DNA of 64,000 bases from Toxonevra muliebris (Eukaryota > Arthropoda > Insecta > Diptera > Pallopteridae): positions 115,045,388 through 115,109,387 of the forward strand of contig OY829326.1 in NCBI GenBank assembly GCA_963691655.1, given 5' to 3'. The position numbers and the translations under genes are program-made. Below the pieces are notes generated by a model. That model was given only the letters and a program-made list of their open reading frames with translations, ran no database searches and was not told where the DNA came from. Below, piece by piece: positions 24,101 through 34,660 of the stretch (position 1 is its first letter; every line of letters starts with the position of its first letter).

Positions 24101-25288
24101 AATATTATCACTACCATTAATTACACTATGTTCATCAGTTAGATCTTCTTCTTTGTCAGATGTGTCTTTCTGATTACTATTTGCAGTAAGCTCATCGCTG
24201 GATTCACTTTTGGTTAATGGCCCATCAATCTCATCGAGATCATCTTCTGAGCCAATTTGTAATTTTTTTACACGATCATCAAATTTTTTAGCATTTTTTG
24301 AAACTTCAACTGGATTAAAATAGTTACCGTCCGATTCTGTGCCCACTTTAACTTTAATGTCTGCAAGTTCGGGGTAATTTGGTTTCGAGCACTTCTTAAA
24401 AGGCAGACGCGATATTGTTGCGTTCTGTGGTGCAGGTTTATTTTTCAAATCCTTGAGTCGTTCCTTCGTTTGTGTTGACAGTTTCAACTTTTTGGGCGGC
24501 TTTTTAAGTTCACGGAGTTCTTCAAATTTAATTCGCGCTAATACCGTCGGATCATAAACGAAATATGGATCTGGATTTTTTATATAAGTTTTAACGTACT
24601 TCGATTGTTTTAGCACTTCTTCGGTGGTGATGAATTCGTCTGGTGAGGACAGCACCGAGTTATTAGCATTCGTTTTACGCTGGTTCGTTTCGTTTTTCAA
24701 ACGTTCCCTTTCCTTTTCCTTTTCACGTTCTCGTTCGCGCAATTGCTGTGTAACAGTTTTACGTACACTTAACGTTGAGCGCTTCGTGGGCACTGGCGGA
24801 GGAGTGCGTTTCTTCTTCAGAGAGGAGCTATGTCCATTACCATTTGAGCAAATCAATTTAAATGGATTCTGTTGATCAACAATCGGATCACCTGTGATAA
24901 ATTTCAGTACTTTCTCATCGTTCGGATCAAACGATACAGATTTCTTGAGTTTTGTGCGTGGTTTTACAGCAGTGGAGCTTGGAGCTGCTGACGTGTTGGT
25001 AGTGGTCGTTGTATCACAGTTTTCTTCCGTCGAATAATTCAAACTACTGCTACTTTGAGGGATGAGATCTTCATCATCCTCTGTAGATTCGAAAGGTCTA
25101 TTGTAATCATGCGCTAAATTAATGCTGCAATTTTCATTTTCATTCTCGTAATCGATGTTATTGTTCTCTTTGAACTTCGTCGTCGTTTCCTTTTCGTCGT
25201 TTCCGGTGTTATTCTCTATAACAGTGCAAAGTGATTCAGTGCTGACATCATCCCTAACTAATTCTGACATTTTTTCAAAGGATAACAA
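21191..25288 (-). CDS. Large disordered basic protein of 1365 residues, function unknown
   Basis: One uninterrupted frame of 1365 codons. I do not recognise an orthologue. The N-terminal 100 residues are acidic. LKKSVSFDPNDEKVLKFI follows (about 113-130), then a PPPVP proline motif (about 162), a run of Arg/Glu repeats (about 183-200), and an ordered-looking block YVKTYIKNPDPYFVYDPTV with FEELRELKKPPKK (about 230-270). A Gln-rich tract lies at about 806-830. ILTREEILQKVKEFCRKSLN (about 970-990) looks like a conserved helix. The last 18 residues (IKNLKNRMSRLVGISKR) are strongly basic and amphipathic and could touch membrane or actin. There is no signal peptide or membrane segment. The overall character is that of a cytoplasmic or cortical scaffold; this is inference. 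The Met at 25288 is the first; MSELV seven codons in is an alternative. Codon use and length leave no doubt it is coding. Confidence 0.85.
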   Translation of the reverse strand: MLSFEKMSELVRDDVSTESLCTVIENNTGNDEKETTTKFKENNNIDYENENENCSINLAHDYNRPFESTEDDEDLIPQSSSSLNYSTEENCDTTTTTNTSAAPSSTAVKPRTKLKKSVSFDPNDEKVLKFITGDPIVDQQNPFKLICSNGNGHSSSLKKKRTPPPVPTKRSTLSVRKTVTQQLREREREKEKERERLKNETNQRKTNANNSVLSSPDEFITTEEVLKQSKYVKTYIKNPDPYFVYDPTVLARIKFEELRELKKPPKKLKLSTQTKERLKDLKNKPAPQNATISRLPFKKCSKPNYPELADIKVKVGTESDGNYFNPVEVSKNAKKFDDRVKKLQIGSEDDLDEIDGPLTKSESSDELTANSNQKDTSDKEEDLTDEHSVINGSDNIDEQHQQQPQKLPVDGTFTNTINSKEFQQYLDKKGLTLIPAKIPNGARSVYTTPTNTVHKPTTNNHISFRAPESVKISIETMDSPKSSDSNSKKPSVFQRLLANSIFDSRRKTMPKETVPTPRSLLHSDSKTKENGGVRTPAAIKRVVLERQSFHGRPRASNLLSASEANYLKNQGERSRKSFASGDDLSISISSALTNAEYANGSDANPTISQSTAMRSKPELLPKPIVKPPRRTLSKDRLGSSHQQPHLTRQLEQNDAILKPKVQRPLVPISNTLSYSLPRESKTQAHDKRQVFGRSASMDRNEILKRTASRGIQGRTKSATLKAPPTLTSSKENLREYFNVQNGPKLTSTPIRNASNAASNMPTYVGNLEKKTFVPISKPPTGAYVDQQEWDKLRAIKERTDRELYYRMLQQQQLLQQQQLQQQQQQRQDAENIYEHLQPNQILVTQPLQHQSVRYQQPTLVEENFVRGSPQRNTFSGVIRNRQAKIIDGRAVLMADQNQISQPRDSEGGFKNTVEPTATARSQSVLDGMTLGGSGRIGGIRRGYESDTDATPVVLRRKNAPAPNDVQAQPRRIGGILTREEILQKVKEFCRKSLNKTPTPSHPQMQAIYEKQAASTDLSPVSYASVETHQRPGSRMYAAPQVPQRMQSLPQQFIPIANDPNATTSSPIYAHVVKRSSLQSNQSELYDSPQQQQRHIPYIVRRESDAQSIYMGRGGGGGVVGTLQRPESAFSPAPMQYLIVDGDKLVPAQLINYYPAGDLYAQPQYIRPHQMQPIPGAYGYITVREPPLMPQQHQQLRHHRLHDGRSTPLILDRSSQQASQIYWTPQHQRLQQHAGLLPIEISPRYTLKQTYPALGPRPVDQQQTNRATKIMNNSNIPNAEKFSTIQTIRTNTPTKQINQQQRQAPLSLMTEFNAHQQSYEWESGSEAGEVQRIMERQRNSGESKTRNSFIKNLKNRMSRLVGISKR

Positions 25289-25491
25289 TGTAGAAGAAGT
25301 AGTAGATGAAGTAGAAATAGAGTGGGAATAAAGTTTAAGGGAGATAGAAGGGGTAGTGGAAAAATTTGTAAACCGTACGGAATGTAGACTTGCATTGAGT
25401 TTTTTTATTTTTATTTTTTTGTTTGTTTGCAGCTCTTATTTGTTGTTTGCTGTTAATTACATTTACTTTATTGAATACTGACTGGGTCTTT
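25289..25491 (-). other. Predicted 5' UTR exon part of the large minus-strand gene
   Basis: On the minus strand CCTTTTCAG (ending at 25492) is a good splice acceptor. Transcribed sequence from 25491 to the start codon at 25288 would be untranslated. The gene would then start further right, across the transposon-rich DNA. Confidence 0.35.
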
Positions 25492-27476
25492 CTGAAAAGG
25501 AAATTAATTAAAGAAAAAGAGAGAAAAAGAAAGAGAGAACATAAAATGTTTTTTATTATAATTGTTAGTTCAATTAACTTATTTAGTAATGATATTTAAT
25601 TTTATATTTTTTTTGTTATGCTCATTTTTTTTTTTTACTCACTCTATGTTTGTTTGCCTGTCTCTTTCTAATTTCTTCTTTTATCCATGCCGACAAAATG
25701 TTTTTGTGTTTCCTTCTTTATTTTCTATTCCATAACCAATTAGCGGCGGTTTTTATGATTCCAACATTGCAGTTTACTTGTCAGATTACGAAAGAGTCAG
25801 CCTGAAACCATATGAAGCATAAAGCCAAAGCTGTCGACAATCTTGGCTAAAAAGATATTGCAACAATATATGAAGTTATAGTAAATTTTCTAGGTTTGTG
25901 TGGTTAAAATGTATGTACAAATAAATGAAAATGACACAGAAAGATGTCGGAACTTGCCACAAATATTTACACTATATGATTCCTAATGCTTAGAACGATG
26001 AGGATGATTCATTTAAATATGGATTCAAATATGGTATATCAATGAATCGTTGTGTCTTCGTCAATAGTTTACAAAATAAATGTACGAAGGTGTTAATTAA
26101 AGTCCGCTTCACATATTTCAACATATACGGGTAAATTATCATACCAATTTCCATATTCGTATACAATACTCACACATATTTAATATGCATATGGTACAAT
26201 ATCGGTATCGTTACGTAAAGGGTGTTAATAATGTGCTGACCATTTACTATGGTCAAGAATTCAAATTTTCCAACCATTGCTTTCGGTATACCTTCTTTAT
26301 GCTTATGAACAATGAGCGTATTAGTAAAAAAATAAAAAATAAGCTCATTGTGCGAGTATATTAAGCTTAAAAGGCTGACCAAATGCACATTCGTTTTTAT
26401 AAAAGGCCACACTTAATGCTTCATTATGGCCTTTTTTCATTTCCGTCATTAGGCCATTTCAGTCTTTGGAGCATAAAACATATGGCCACATAAATAAAAA
26501 AGGAGAAAAACACCATGGCAATGTATTCTCAAGTTTACATATAAGTATATGAAATTGAAACATTATTTTCTTTATGACGTGTGTTTGTATACAAAACTAA
26601 AACAAAAAAAGAATATTAAATAATAACGCTGAAAATGAAAATATGTTTATCTCTAAATCAGTTAGAATACTTGGAATATTTATCAATAAAAATTTGATAT
26701 GGGAATGACAAACAATGTTCCCACAAAACAACCAAAATAAATAGTCAGCGATTATAAGTCGGTCGTGTGGATCTTGCATTGTATGCTATACGCACACAGT
26801 TGATTGTCATATATTATATAATAATGACATTTAATTAAATCGTATGCATCCATAATTAATTAAACGCATGGAAGCTGATGATCGATTAAACAATCTGACA
26901 GAAAAATTAATACAATCGAACAGGAAGTTGAAAGACTATTGGAAAAATATTTCTTATAATGAGCCGAAAGTTTGGTAACTGGTATTGTTTATTATTATCA
27001 AATTAAGAATATTCTTATGCCTTTGGTTAAATTCCAAGATTTTAAAACTAGTATGTATTTGATTTTCGTCTTTTTTCACACGTCTTGAAAAGCAAAACAC
27101 GCCCCTGTGGATCAAGTTATTGTTTAAATTCTAGTTTAGTTTTATAAAGAAGTTTATTTTATTGCATATGTATGTTTGAATTATGTGAGATCAGGCATAC
27201 TTCAAAGGAGCGTAAATTGATTTCGAACAAATAACTGATGTTTGAAACACTTGATTTCAGAAATGTTGAGGGAGCTGGTATATAGAACAGAACGAAAAAA
27301 TTGTATTTCTTAAACGATGTGCTAACGGTCTACTCCGACCGGAACGTAATATATTTAGAACTTTGTTTCCTGAATGGAAGTTAATTTTTTACCGCGATCA
27401 TATAATTTACAAAGTTTTGATCCATATAGATGTCGATTCAATATTCTTAGGAAATAATGTTCGTAAAAAAAACAAA
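25492..27476. other. Probable intron or upstream non-coding DNA
   Basis: AT-rich sequence, no supported exon. It contains pyrimidine runs and AAAGAGAGAAAAAGAAAGAG near 25517. No clear transposon ends. Confidence 0.4.
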
Positions 27477-27944
27477 TTCGTACTAGCAAATTCGCAGCAA
27501 CAGAAGTTGTGAAAACGCAACACATTATTTTATATGAGCAGCCACGCACAGGCGCGTTACTATCGCAGAGCGTTTTTCGAATATACCCATTTTTAGTTTT
27601 GTCGCGCTGAAGACGTAGCTTACCGCGTTTTTAATGCGATTTTTTCGTCTTCCTCATCTTTTTCTTTTATTTCTTTTGTGATAGGAAACTTTTTCAACAA
27701 AAAAATTATTGAAAAATGTTCAATAAGGGAAATTTAATAGAAAATGTGCGGAAACATCGCATTTTATTTTATTTTATAGGAAAAAGTAAATGTTTTTTCA
27801 ATTTTCCGCAAAAAAAAATAAGCAAAAAGGTAAACATCTGTCGCGATTTCAGAGCCACAAAATTGCGCTAGTGTGGGGTAACGTCCGTTTTCGAAGTTTG
27901 AAACGCCGAAAATACTGCGACGAAATCGCGTCTGTGCGTGCCTG
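27477..27944. mobile_element. MITE, copy 2 (inverted) of the family at 5714
   Basis: In reverse orientation it matches 5714-6115 over its length, for example GCAACAGAAGTTG, AAAACGCAACAC, CGCAGAGCGTTTTTCGAA and the CGCATTTTATTTTATT core. The right end TCTGTGCGTGCCTG matches the family TIR. The left end is decayed. A second terminal-like CAGCCACGCACAGGCGCG lies internally at 27539, absent from copy 1. That suggests a nested or rearranged copy. Confidence 0.65.
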
Positions 27945-29755
27945 AATTCTTTTAATTAGGCAGAAAGAAAATAGGTAGAAAGAAAAAGATAGAAGATGCG
28001 CCAAAAATTAAAAAAAAAAAAAATCGGCGCATTTACGAATGTTCCATGTTCATATTGTTCCTATTTTGGCGCTTTTCCTCATAACTTTTTAGAAGTTGAA
28101 TAGGCAACCTCAGCAAAACAAATAACGCACACTATCTTCATTATATCGCTATTTTTTTACAAACTTATTTTATTCTTTTTAGAGATTGTTGTTTTAATTT
28201 TTTTTTAATTTTAAGCACACATTTAAAGCAAATAATTATTATTTATTTTGTATTTTTCGCAAACAAAAAAATCTATCTTCACGAGTAAAAGAAAAAGTGG
28301 CAAAATTCCGTACATTTTCAATTAGAAAAAATCCATCATGGTTGCACTCATGTGAGCACGACCGTCCTGTTCATGACGTTCATGCTTGCGCCTATATGAG
28401 TAGCCTCAATAATTTACGTCAGTTGGGAGTTCGTAAATTTTTTGTTGGAATACAACGAAAAATAATATACATATATGTAAGTATATATTTGTTTGATCAT
28501 TTGTAAAATTTCATATGTTGTTCCTTAAAAGTTCTTTCCGAATCGGATATTTCACTGAATTTTTTATTTTGTTCCGAATGGAACGTTTCCACTGGAACTA
28601 TCATCTTTTCCGTTTGCTCTTCACGTCTACTTAAAAGTTCTTGCATTCCTTGGAAAAAAGTCTAGAATTTCGGTGTCGTCACCGTATCCCATTGACTATT
28701 AAACCTAATACTACTTTCAAAAAATGTAAATAAATAAAAAAGGAGCCTTTTATAATAAGTTTGAAAAGCTATTATATCGTATTAAGCTCTTGTGAAAATG
28801 TTATAATTTATTTATATAACCTAATATTTTTTGCAAGCAATCAGACGTTCGCCATTAAATGCCATACGGTATATGCATGTACATTTGCATCTGCCTTATT
28901 GCCTGCCTACGTGCCCGAGTGCCTGACTGGCTGCCTGGTGTGAAAATAAACAAAAAATATGAATATTTGCGAAATCTTATCAACATTCGCATATATTGTA
29001 TTCAGATAAATAATTTTGCACATTTTTATGCTTGGTAGCGAAAGAGCATACATACATATGTGTATGTCAGAGCCGTCTGCGACGGGGGGATTTTGGGTGT
29101 TATAACCCCATTCTTGCCATTGGGGCTGAAAGATCATTGATGGGTTCTTATCTTAAAATATAAAAATGTTTGTGTATATATTTCGCTACCTTAATTTGCA
29201 AATGTTAGGGCATTTTTAAATTTTTCAATATCGAGTTTTTGATGGATTATGATAAATCGTGTCCTTTTTCATCTGTACCGAAAACTTACGCTCTTCTCTT
29301 TTATTTTAAATTACGAACTCTCAAAACAGTATTCCAAATACAAAAATGTTTTTTGCTTCTCCTGTAAAATTTGAAAAATGCGTGTTAGGGCTTTAGCAAA
29401 TTAAGGCAGCGATATGTAACGTCATCACGCCTAAACCATTTGACGTATCGCAGCGCTATTCACATCATATATTTGTTTGGTGCTAAGGTTAGTTTATCTC
29501 CTTTTTTGGCGAACTTACTTGAAGCTGGCGCTGGCTTCGAGATATTTCGATAAATTGTGCCTATGGTCTTATTTAGCTCATATTCAGAATATTTGTTAGT
29601 TATGTAGAAAGAAATTTTTTTTATTTTTTATTTATTTTTATTTACAAAAATCTGTTTTCATGGTCTGATTTGGCTCATATTCAGAATATGTGTGTGCAAA
29701 ATATTTTTATGTATTTTTTGTATTAATTTATACACATTTTACATTAGGTTATTAG
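27945..29755. other. Non-coding stretch with dispersed repeat fragments
   Basis: No coding exon. About 29219-29395 resembles 54200-54360 in the same orientation (shared TGATGGATTATGATAAA-type, CATCTGTAC, GAAAACTTACG and TTTTGCTTCTCCTG). GGCTCATATTCAGAATAT near 29671 (and a variant near 29577) recurs inverted near 43733. These are pieces of one or more unclassified repeats. Confidence 0.45.
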
Positions 29756-30755
29756 TAGTGTCCGACCGAAACCGACTTTTTCGGCCATTTTTCTAATATT
29801 CGGCCAAAACCGAAACCGAAACTTTTTAATATATATGAATATATCTGTGGTCACAAGGCGTAACAGCATAAGTGTGTTTATTGTATTTTACAGGAGAGCA
29901 CTTCAAAGGTTCAAGTGCTAAGAGTAATCAGGTTGAGTTGTGCTATTTTTCCGCCCTAATATCTCGTAAACCACTGAACCGATAGTCTGACACAATATGA
30001 AAACGGATATGAAGATTCAAATTATAATAATAACTCGAATTCGACAAAACTCGAGTTGTGTTGTTATTGCTTGTGACCACAGATATGTTAAAAACAAAAT
30101 TCAAAACTCAAAAAAAAATATCCATGTACATTCGGGTATACTTTTTTTTTTTTTTTTTTTTGAAAAGTACGTTGACAGAAAAACTCTATATTCGATTCTG
30201 ATCAACTTTTGCCGAAGAAAGTATGGCAAAAAAATGGATTCTACCCTCCCGTAAAATTCGAAGAAGTTTTAGTACTACGTACTGTAGTTGTTTGAATAAA
30301 AATCGATAGTGTTACTTTTAATATTACTTTATCTTCTACGAATTTTACGGGGGGTAAGCTCCATTTTTTTGTCATAGAATATGGAACTCTTCTGTCGGTA
30401 CTCCGAAAAAAATTCATCCATACAAATTGGTACGCCCTAACATACATACTTATATATGTATATATAAAATAACAAAAATATTATTTTAACAATAAAGAAA
30501 ATACATATTAAAGGCACTAAAAAAATACATTTTGTGGTATAGGTACAAATTAAATTCACATTTTTATTTTAATATTCAAAACTGAATAACTTTATGTTAT
30601 ATGCTAAAAATAAAAACAGTCCTTTGCGTATTGAAATGCAATTTTCAGTAAAATTTATAAAGTTTCGGTTTCAGTCAAATATTCGGCCGTATTTTCTGCC
30701 GAAACCGAAACTTAGCCGAAACCGTAACCGAAACCGAATATTCGGTCGGACACTA
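29756..30755. mobile_element. Non-autonomous hAT-type element with perfect 8-bp TSD
   Basis: Ends TAGTGTCCGACCGAA and TTCGGTCGGACACTA are exact inverted repeats. GTTATTAG occurs directly outside both ends (29748-29755 and 30756-30763). An 8-bp duplication is diagnostic of hAT-like transposition. The subterminal regions are full of CCGAAACCGAAA and its complement. The element is 1000 bp long with no transposase frame. Two inverted-repeat structures lie inside: ATATCTGTGGTCACAAG (29838) with its complement near 30070-30087, and a foldback at 30221-30384. Confidence 0.88.
30221..30384. repeat. Foldback inside the hAT element
   Basis: GGCAAAAAAATGGATTCTAC and CCCGTAAAATTCG on the left are mirrored by CGAATTTTACGGGGGG and CCATTTTTTTGTCATA on the right, around a loop of about 75 bp. 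It is probably a nested MITE or an internal palindrome of the element. Confidence 0.55.
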
Positions 30756-30849
30756 GTTATTAGTTATTTTATTTTGCACATACAAAGTGATGAGAAGTAA
30801 GTTTTGTTGTATTTTTTAAATCAATATTTCTTAAGCCGCGCCATATGCG

Positions 30850-31247
30850 TTAAATGAAAATCGACCTCGGAACGGAAAGTCCAGAAGAGAGCACCTTTTG
30901 TTACCACGAATTCCAATGATACCAACAGATGCGCCAATTCAATGACAGCGATTACAGTTCCCGATTCGCATAGCTGTTTTCATGACCACCAACAAAGCAC
31001 AAGGCCAGTCTATGCAAATAGACTTCTCCCACAAACAGCTGTATATTGCCTGTTCCCGCATTTGTTTGTTTATGCCGAAAATGGGGAGACAAAAAACATT
31101 GTACACAATTTACCATTACAATAAAATATTATTATCTTTTACATTAACAACAAACAATGTGTTTCATTTACGTCAAAATATTTTTTTTTTTCACTAAAAA
31201 CAAATTGCACAAATGGGGTACAACAAAAGTTTTGCTGGGTCAGCTAG
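30850..31247 (+). mobile_element. Helitron 3' end with PIF1-like helicase remnant
   Basis: One frame reads PRIPMIPTDAPIQ, a stop, then FPIRIAVFMTTNKAQGQSMQ and LYIACSRI. These are the last motifs of the Rep/PIF1-type helicase of Helitrons (usual form close to NKxQGQS and LYVACSR). An internal stop and a short deletion after QGQSMQ show it is dead. About 160 bp downstream GCTGGGTCAGC (31234-31244) forms a 4-bp stem hairpin and the element ends CTAG at 31247 before T, matching the hairpin-plus-CTRR terminus of Helitrons. The left boundary is not determined. Confidence 0.75.
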
Positions 31248-32960
31248 TATTATACATGAATCAAAAGTATCTAAAACGGAATATCAATAAAGGAAAAACG
31301 CATTTTTTATTCAAGCCCCACACCACCCCCATGAGAAAATTCTACGGGCAGGCCTGATGTATGTATATGTATCGGTGCTGCCACTCAATTATCAAAGTAA
31401 GATTCCTCTTTCTTTTTAATTATAAGTAAGTTTGTAATCTTTTTTTAAAGGTATATTTTTGGATAAATAATTTGAAGAAGACAAAAAAGATAGTAACAAA
31501 AATCATGAGTCACACCCAGCCAGCACATGCATATTGTCTCATTGATTACCAGAAACACGAATGTGCAGATTTCATGGAAAATTATTCTTTTTAGAAAACT
31601 AAATTTTAGTGTTCAAACTATTTTAAATTTTATATAAATCCACATATTCATAGAATGAAAATTCATTGCAAAGCAAAACAGAGTTGAGGGTTTTCGGTGA
31701 ACTGTGGATTTGTTAATTTCAAATTACGTGGCATATTTTTTACTGAAAGTGGTACAAAATTTTCATTCGTGTTTCTGGTAACTATCGAGATGATATGTTT
31801 TTACATACATGCACATTTTACAATACATTGTCTCTTATGTGATCAGCAAACTTTACTTTAATCATAAGTGCGGATAAAAAATATGGCACGTTAAATACAA
31901 AAAAAAGAAAAGATAAAATGAAATTTTTGTGCAAATAAAATGCTTTTAAATTTTGCAATGTTTAAACAATGCATTTTTGCCAAAATTATGACAAATAAGA
32001 AAGAATACAAAGTTTTACATGAAGGTGGATAAAACTTTTCAGACATTTTGAGTATGCATCCATAAAGACGTATCAAAGTGTATTTTGGCAGTACAATTTG
32101 TACATAAATAATAAGTACGTTAGTACTATTTGATCACAATAAGGGAAAATTCGAGCACTAATTCAGAAAAGTTCGAAAATTATGTAAGGCTTGTGCGCAA
32201 ATTTACATATTTTTTTCCAGAAGTTTTAGACTTAATATTCAATTGCCTGTGTTCAAAATTTATGTGCACCCCGGAATTTATGATTCTTTGGACACTTGCA
32301 TAACCGACAGCCGAAAATTTTTGGAGGCGATAAAAAAGTGCAATAAAAAATTTCGCCCTTTAAATTTTCAACGGTTTCACAGTAAATTTGAGAGAGCTGA
32401 CCACGAATTTGAATTTTTTCAGGCAGTATTTATATATTTTCATAATAACATCTGTGGGGAAAAGTTAATTTAATGCAAAATTTAAAATTGTATTAAAAAT
32501 AGTCAATTACAACAAGAAACTAAAACAATGGCCACGTTCAGAAGACGCCTCTGCTCCGCCACTGCTACATGTGTGTCTTATGAATGCAAATTGATCACTT
32601 TATGATCAACAAAAATTTTATTGAGCAGTTCCCAGTATTATTTTTCTGATACTTCAGCTCAACATGTTTCTGAGCAGAGATCGTTTTCTCAACGCGTTCA
32701 TTGTTTAATTATTTAAGCAGTTCAGTTTGGGTGGATTTATATGCAAATTTCAATTTCTTCATTATTTTTGAAAATGTAGGCCATGAAGATGAAAACTTCA
32801 CTTAACCCATTAATGCCAGATGGGTATTTAAATACCCAAAAAAGAGAATTGGCAAGAAATATGAATATCTTGGGACTGGTAGCAAATATCGGGTTCACGT
32901 TTTCTCTATTAAATTAAAGAAGAATGGAGCTAGAAACTACCACCAGCAACTTAGGTAGAA
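31248..32960. other. Non-coding stretch with a foldback at about 31500-31820
   Basis: TTACCAGAAACACGAATG at 31546-31563 and its exact complement near 31763-31780 form the arms of an element about 300 bp long; the outer flanks are only loosely complementary. A TGGGTATTTAAATACCCA palindrome lies at 32821-32838, next to TTAACCCATTAATGCC, which looks like a piggyBac-type end without a partner. No coding exon supported. Confidence 0.4.
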
Positions 32961-32962
32961 TT

Positions 32963-33275
32963 CCTGAAATTGATGCCTGTGATCGCAGTGAGGTTTGGTT
33001 TTGGCATTACTTGCCAAACAGCGCGAGAAACAATGGACTTATTGAGAAACCATTTTGATGAGAACCAGATTTCGCGTTCTGGATCGGTAAATTGGCCAAC
33101 TAGATTGTGTTATATCACACCTTTAGATTATTTTCTTTGGGGTTGTTACAAGCACACATTACTCGTCTTATTTTCGAGATACCAGTCGCTATGCTCGAGC
33201 GTGTCGACCAAAATTGGACCTTCAGAATGGAGAATTTAAAGCGTAGTCGCAGTCAACATTAAAATGAGCAAATGT
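32963..33275 (+). pseudogene. Tc1/mariner-superfamily transposase, C-terminal fragment
   Basis: The frame from about 32985 encodes TCQTARETMDLLRNHFDE, SVNWPTRLCYITPLDYFLWG and then, after a frameshift, MLERVDQNWTFRMENLKRS. This order (TARETIDLL, NWPPRSPDLTPLDYFLWG, NWxxRxxxxxxxxG) is the end of the DDE domain of mariner-like insect transposases, where the Asp of LDYFLWG is catalytic. Upstream motifs are missing. It is frameshifted and therefore inactive. Confidence 0.7.
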
Positions 33276-33461
33276 TTAAAAAGTAAATGCCATAGATTAT
33301 TCTTTCTACTCATAATAATTAGATTTTAAGCAGTGAGCGGATTGCAAGGAATTCTCCTTTTTTTCTGCATAATTATCGATGAAATATATAGACGTTTCAA
33401 GCCCCCCTGATTCCAAATATATAAATTTCATTTTTGTCCTTTTTTTAATTTTTGGAGAGCC

Positions 33462-33512
33462 GAAAGCATTACCTTGTATTGTATTGTTCAAAAGCATTAC
33501 CTTGTATTGTAT
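33462..33512. repeat. Short direct duplication
   Basis: AAAGCATTACCTTGTATTGT occurs twice in a row, about 28 bp apart. Probably a slippage duplication. Confidence 0.6.
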
Positions 33513-33567
33513 GCAAAAGCAATATATTTGTAGTAGTTATTGGACATAATGTGTTTTTTTTTGGCAA

Positions 33568-34090
33568 GTGGGCGTGGCACCTTCCATACAACTCAAAGAA
33601 TATGAGTATAGTGCTGAGCACCTCTTATATAATCTGAATTATAGTTGTAGAATATCTCAGTAACCACTTGTGGTACGGCTCTAAAATTTGGTACGCAAGT
33701 ATTATTTGTCAACAGTATTCTATAAAAAAGATATGCATAGGGGTGGAGTAGTGAGTGTGGTCCTTTCCATACAATTCTAATGCAGTAGGGAAATTTGTTA
33801 CAAAAACTTTAGTTGACATGACCATGCTACAAAAATAATATGGTTGGGATTGATATAGAGGGTGTGGCACTTTAAATACAACCTGAATTTTCATTATTGG
33901 ACATCTTAGGAACCATTTGTGCTGCGGTAGTAAGATTTGGAATGAAAATATAATTTAGCAATGGAATCGTGTGGGTAAAATATAGGTAGGCTTGAGTAAA
34001 TGAGTGTGACACTTCTCATGCAACACTTATATGGTATATTTCGTTAAATATTTGTGGTACAGTGAGCGTGACACCGTCCATACAATAGAA
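33568..34090. repeat. Degenerate array of GGGCGTGGCACCTTCCATAC units
   Basis: Five related motifs occur near 33568, 33753, 33857, 34001 and 34062, of the form (G)GGYGTGRCACYTTCCATACAA. Between some of them lie similar ATCTYAGDAACCA and GGTAYG segments. The unit length varies from about 60 to 185 bp. It looks like an old tandem repeat or part of an unclassified element. Confidence 0.5.
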
Positions 34091-34439
34091 ATCTTTAAAA
34101 AGATATATCTGAGAAATCATAGATAGGAAGACAATGAAAGTTTGTGTGAAAAGGCGGGCAAAAGTAGAACTATTTATAGGGCAGAATGTTGCTTTAGTGC
34201 ATTTCACTTAAGCATATTTTTTTTTTATAGAATAAAATGCTATTATGGTAATAAATATATTTGGTTTATTTTTTTTTTTGAATTTTGCCCTCATTGTACC
34301 TTTTTAGCCCTTTACTAATTTTAATGGCTAATATTTTGGGGGGAAAATGCATTGATAAAGTATGTCACAAAAAAAAAATATTACTTACAGCAGGGCGTAA
34401 ACCGAGAGAAAGATATTAAGACCCAATGGGTAACTTCAC

Positions 34440-34660
34440 ATGTTTGGGACAAAAAAAATTAATTTTACGGCGACCTTTCTAATGTGATGCTGATGCTGTT
34501 TAGACAAAAACATACAAGCAAGTTTCCGAAGCATACAAAGTACGAAAAAAAGTTAGTAAAAAGAACTATTTTCATTTCTATTGATGAAACGACCCACAAA
34601 GCTGAACGTCATGTTACGAAGGTCAATATTGGCTCATTTGTTAAAAACAGAAGTGAGTAT
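34440..34660 (+). pseudogene. Possible hAT-type transposase fragment
   Basis: The frame at 34484 includes KRTIFISIDETTHKAERHV, then VNIGSFVKNR. The pattern (I)SIDETTDxxGRxVxNVxIGxL is typical of hAT-like proteins around the first catalytic Asp. Nothing else of the protein is visible. A direct repeat of about 37 bp (GGTAGAAATTTTGG twice, at about 34669 and 34701) interrupts what follows. Confidence 0.45.

Noticed and set aside
28568..28600. Heat-shock-element-like TTCCGAATGGAACGTTTCC
   Set aside because: The spacing between GAA/TTC blocks does not match the 5-bp phasing of real heat-shock elements, and no promoter or gene is adjacent.
32243..32473. 76-codon open frame on the plus strand (YVHPGIYDSLDTCITDSRKF)
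   Set aside because: No ATG start, no recognisable domain and no flanking splice logic. It lies among repeats, so it is probably chance.
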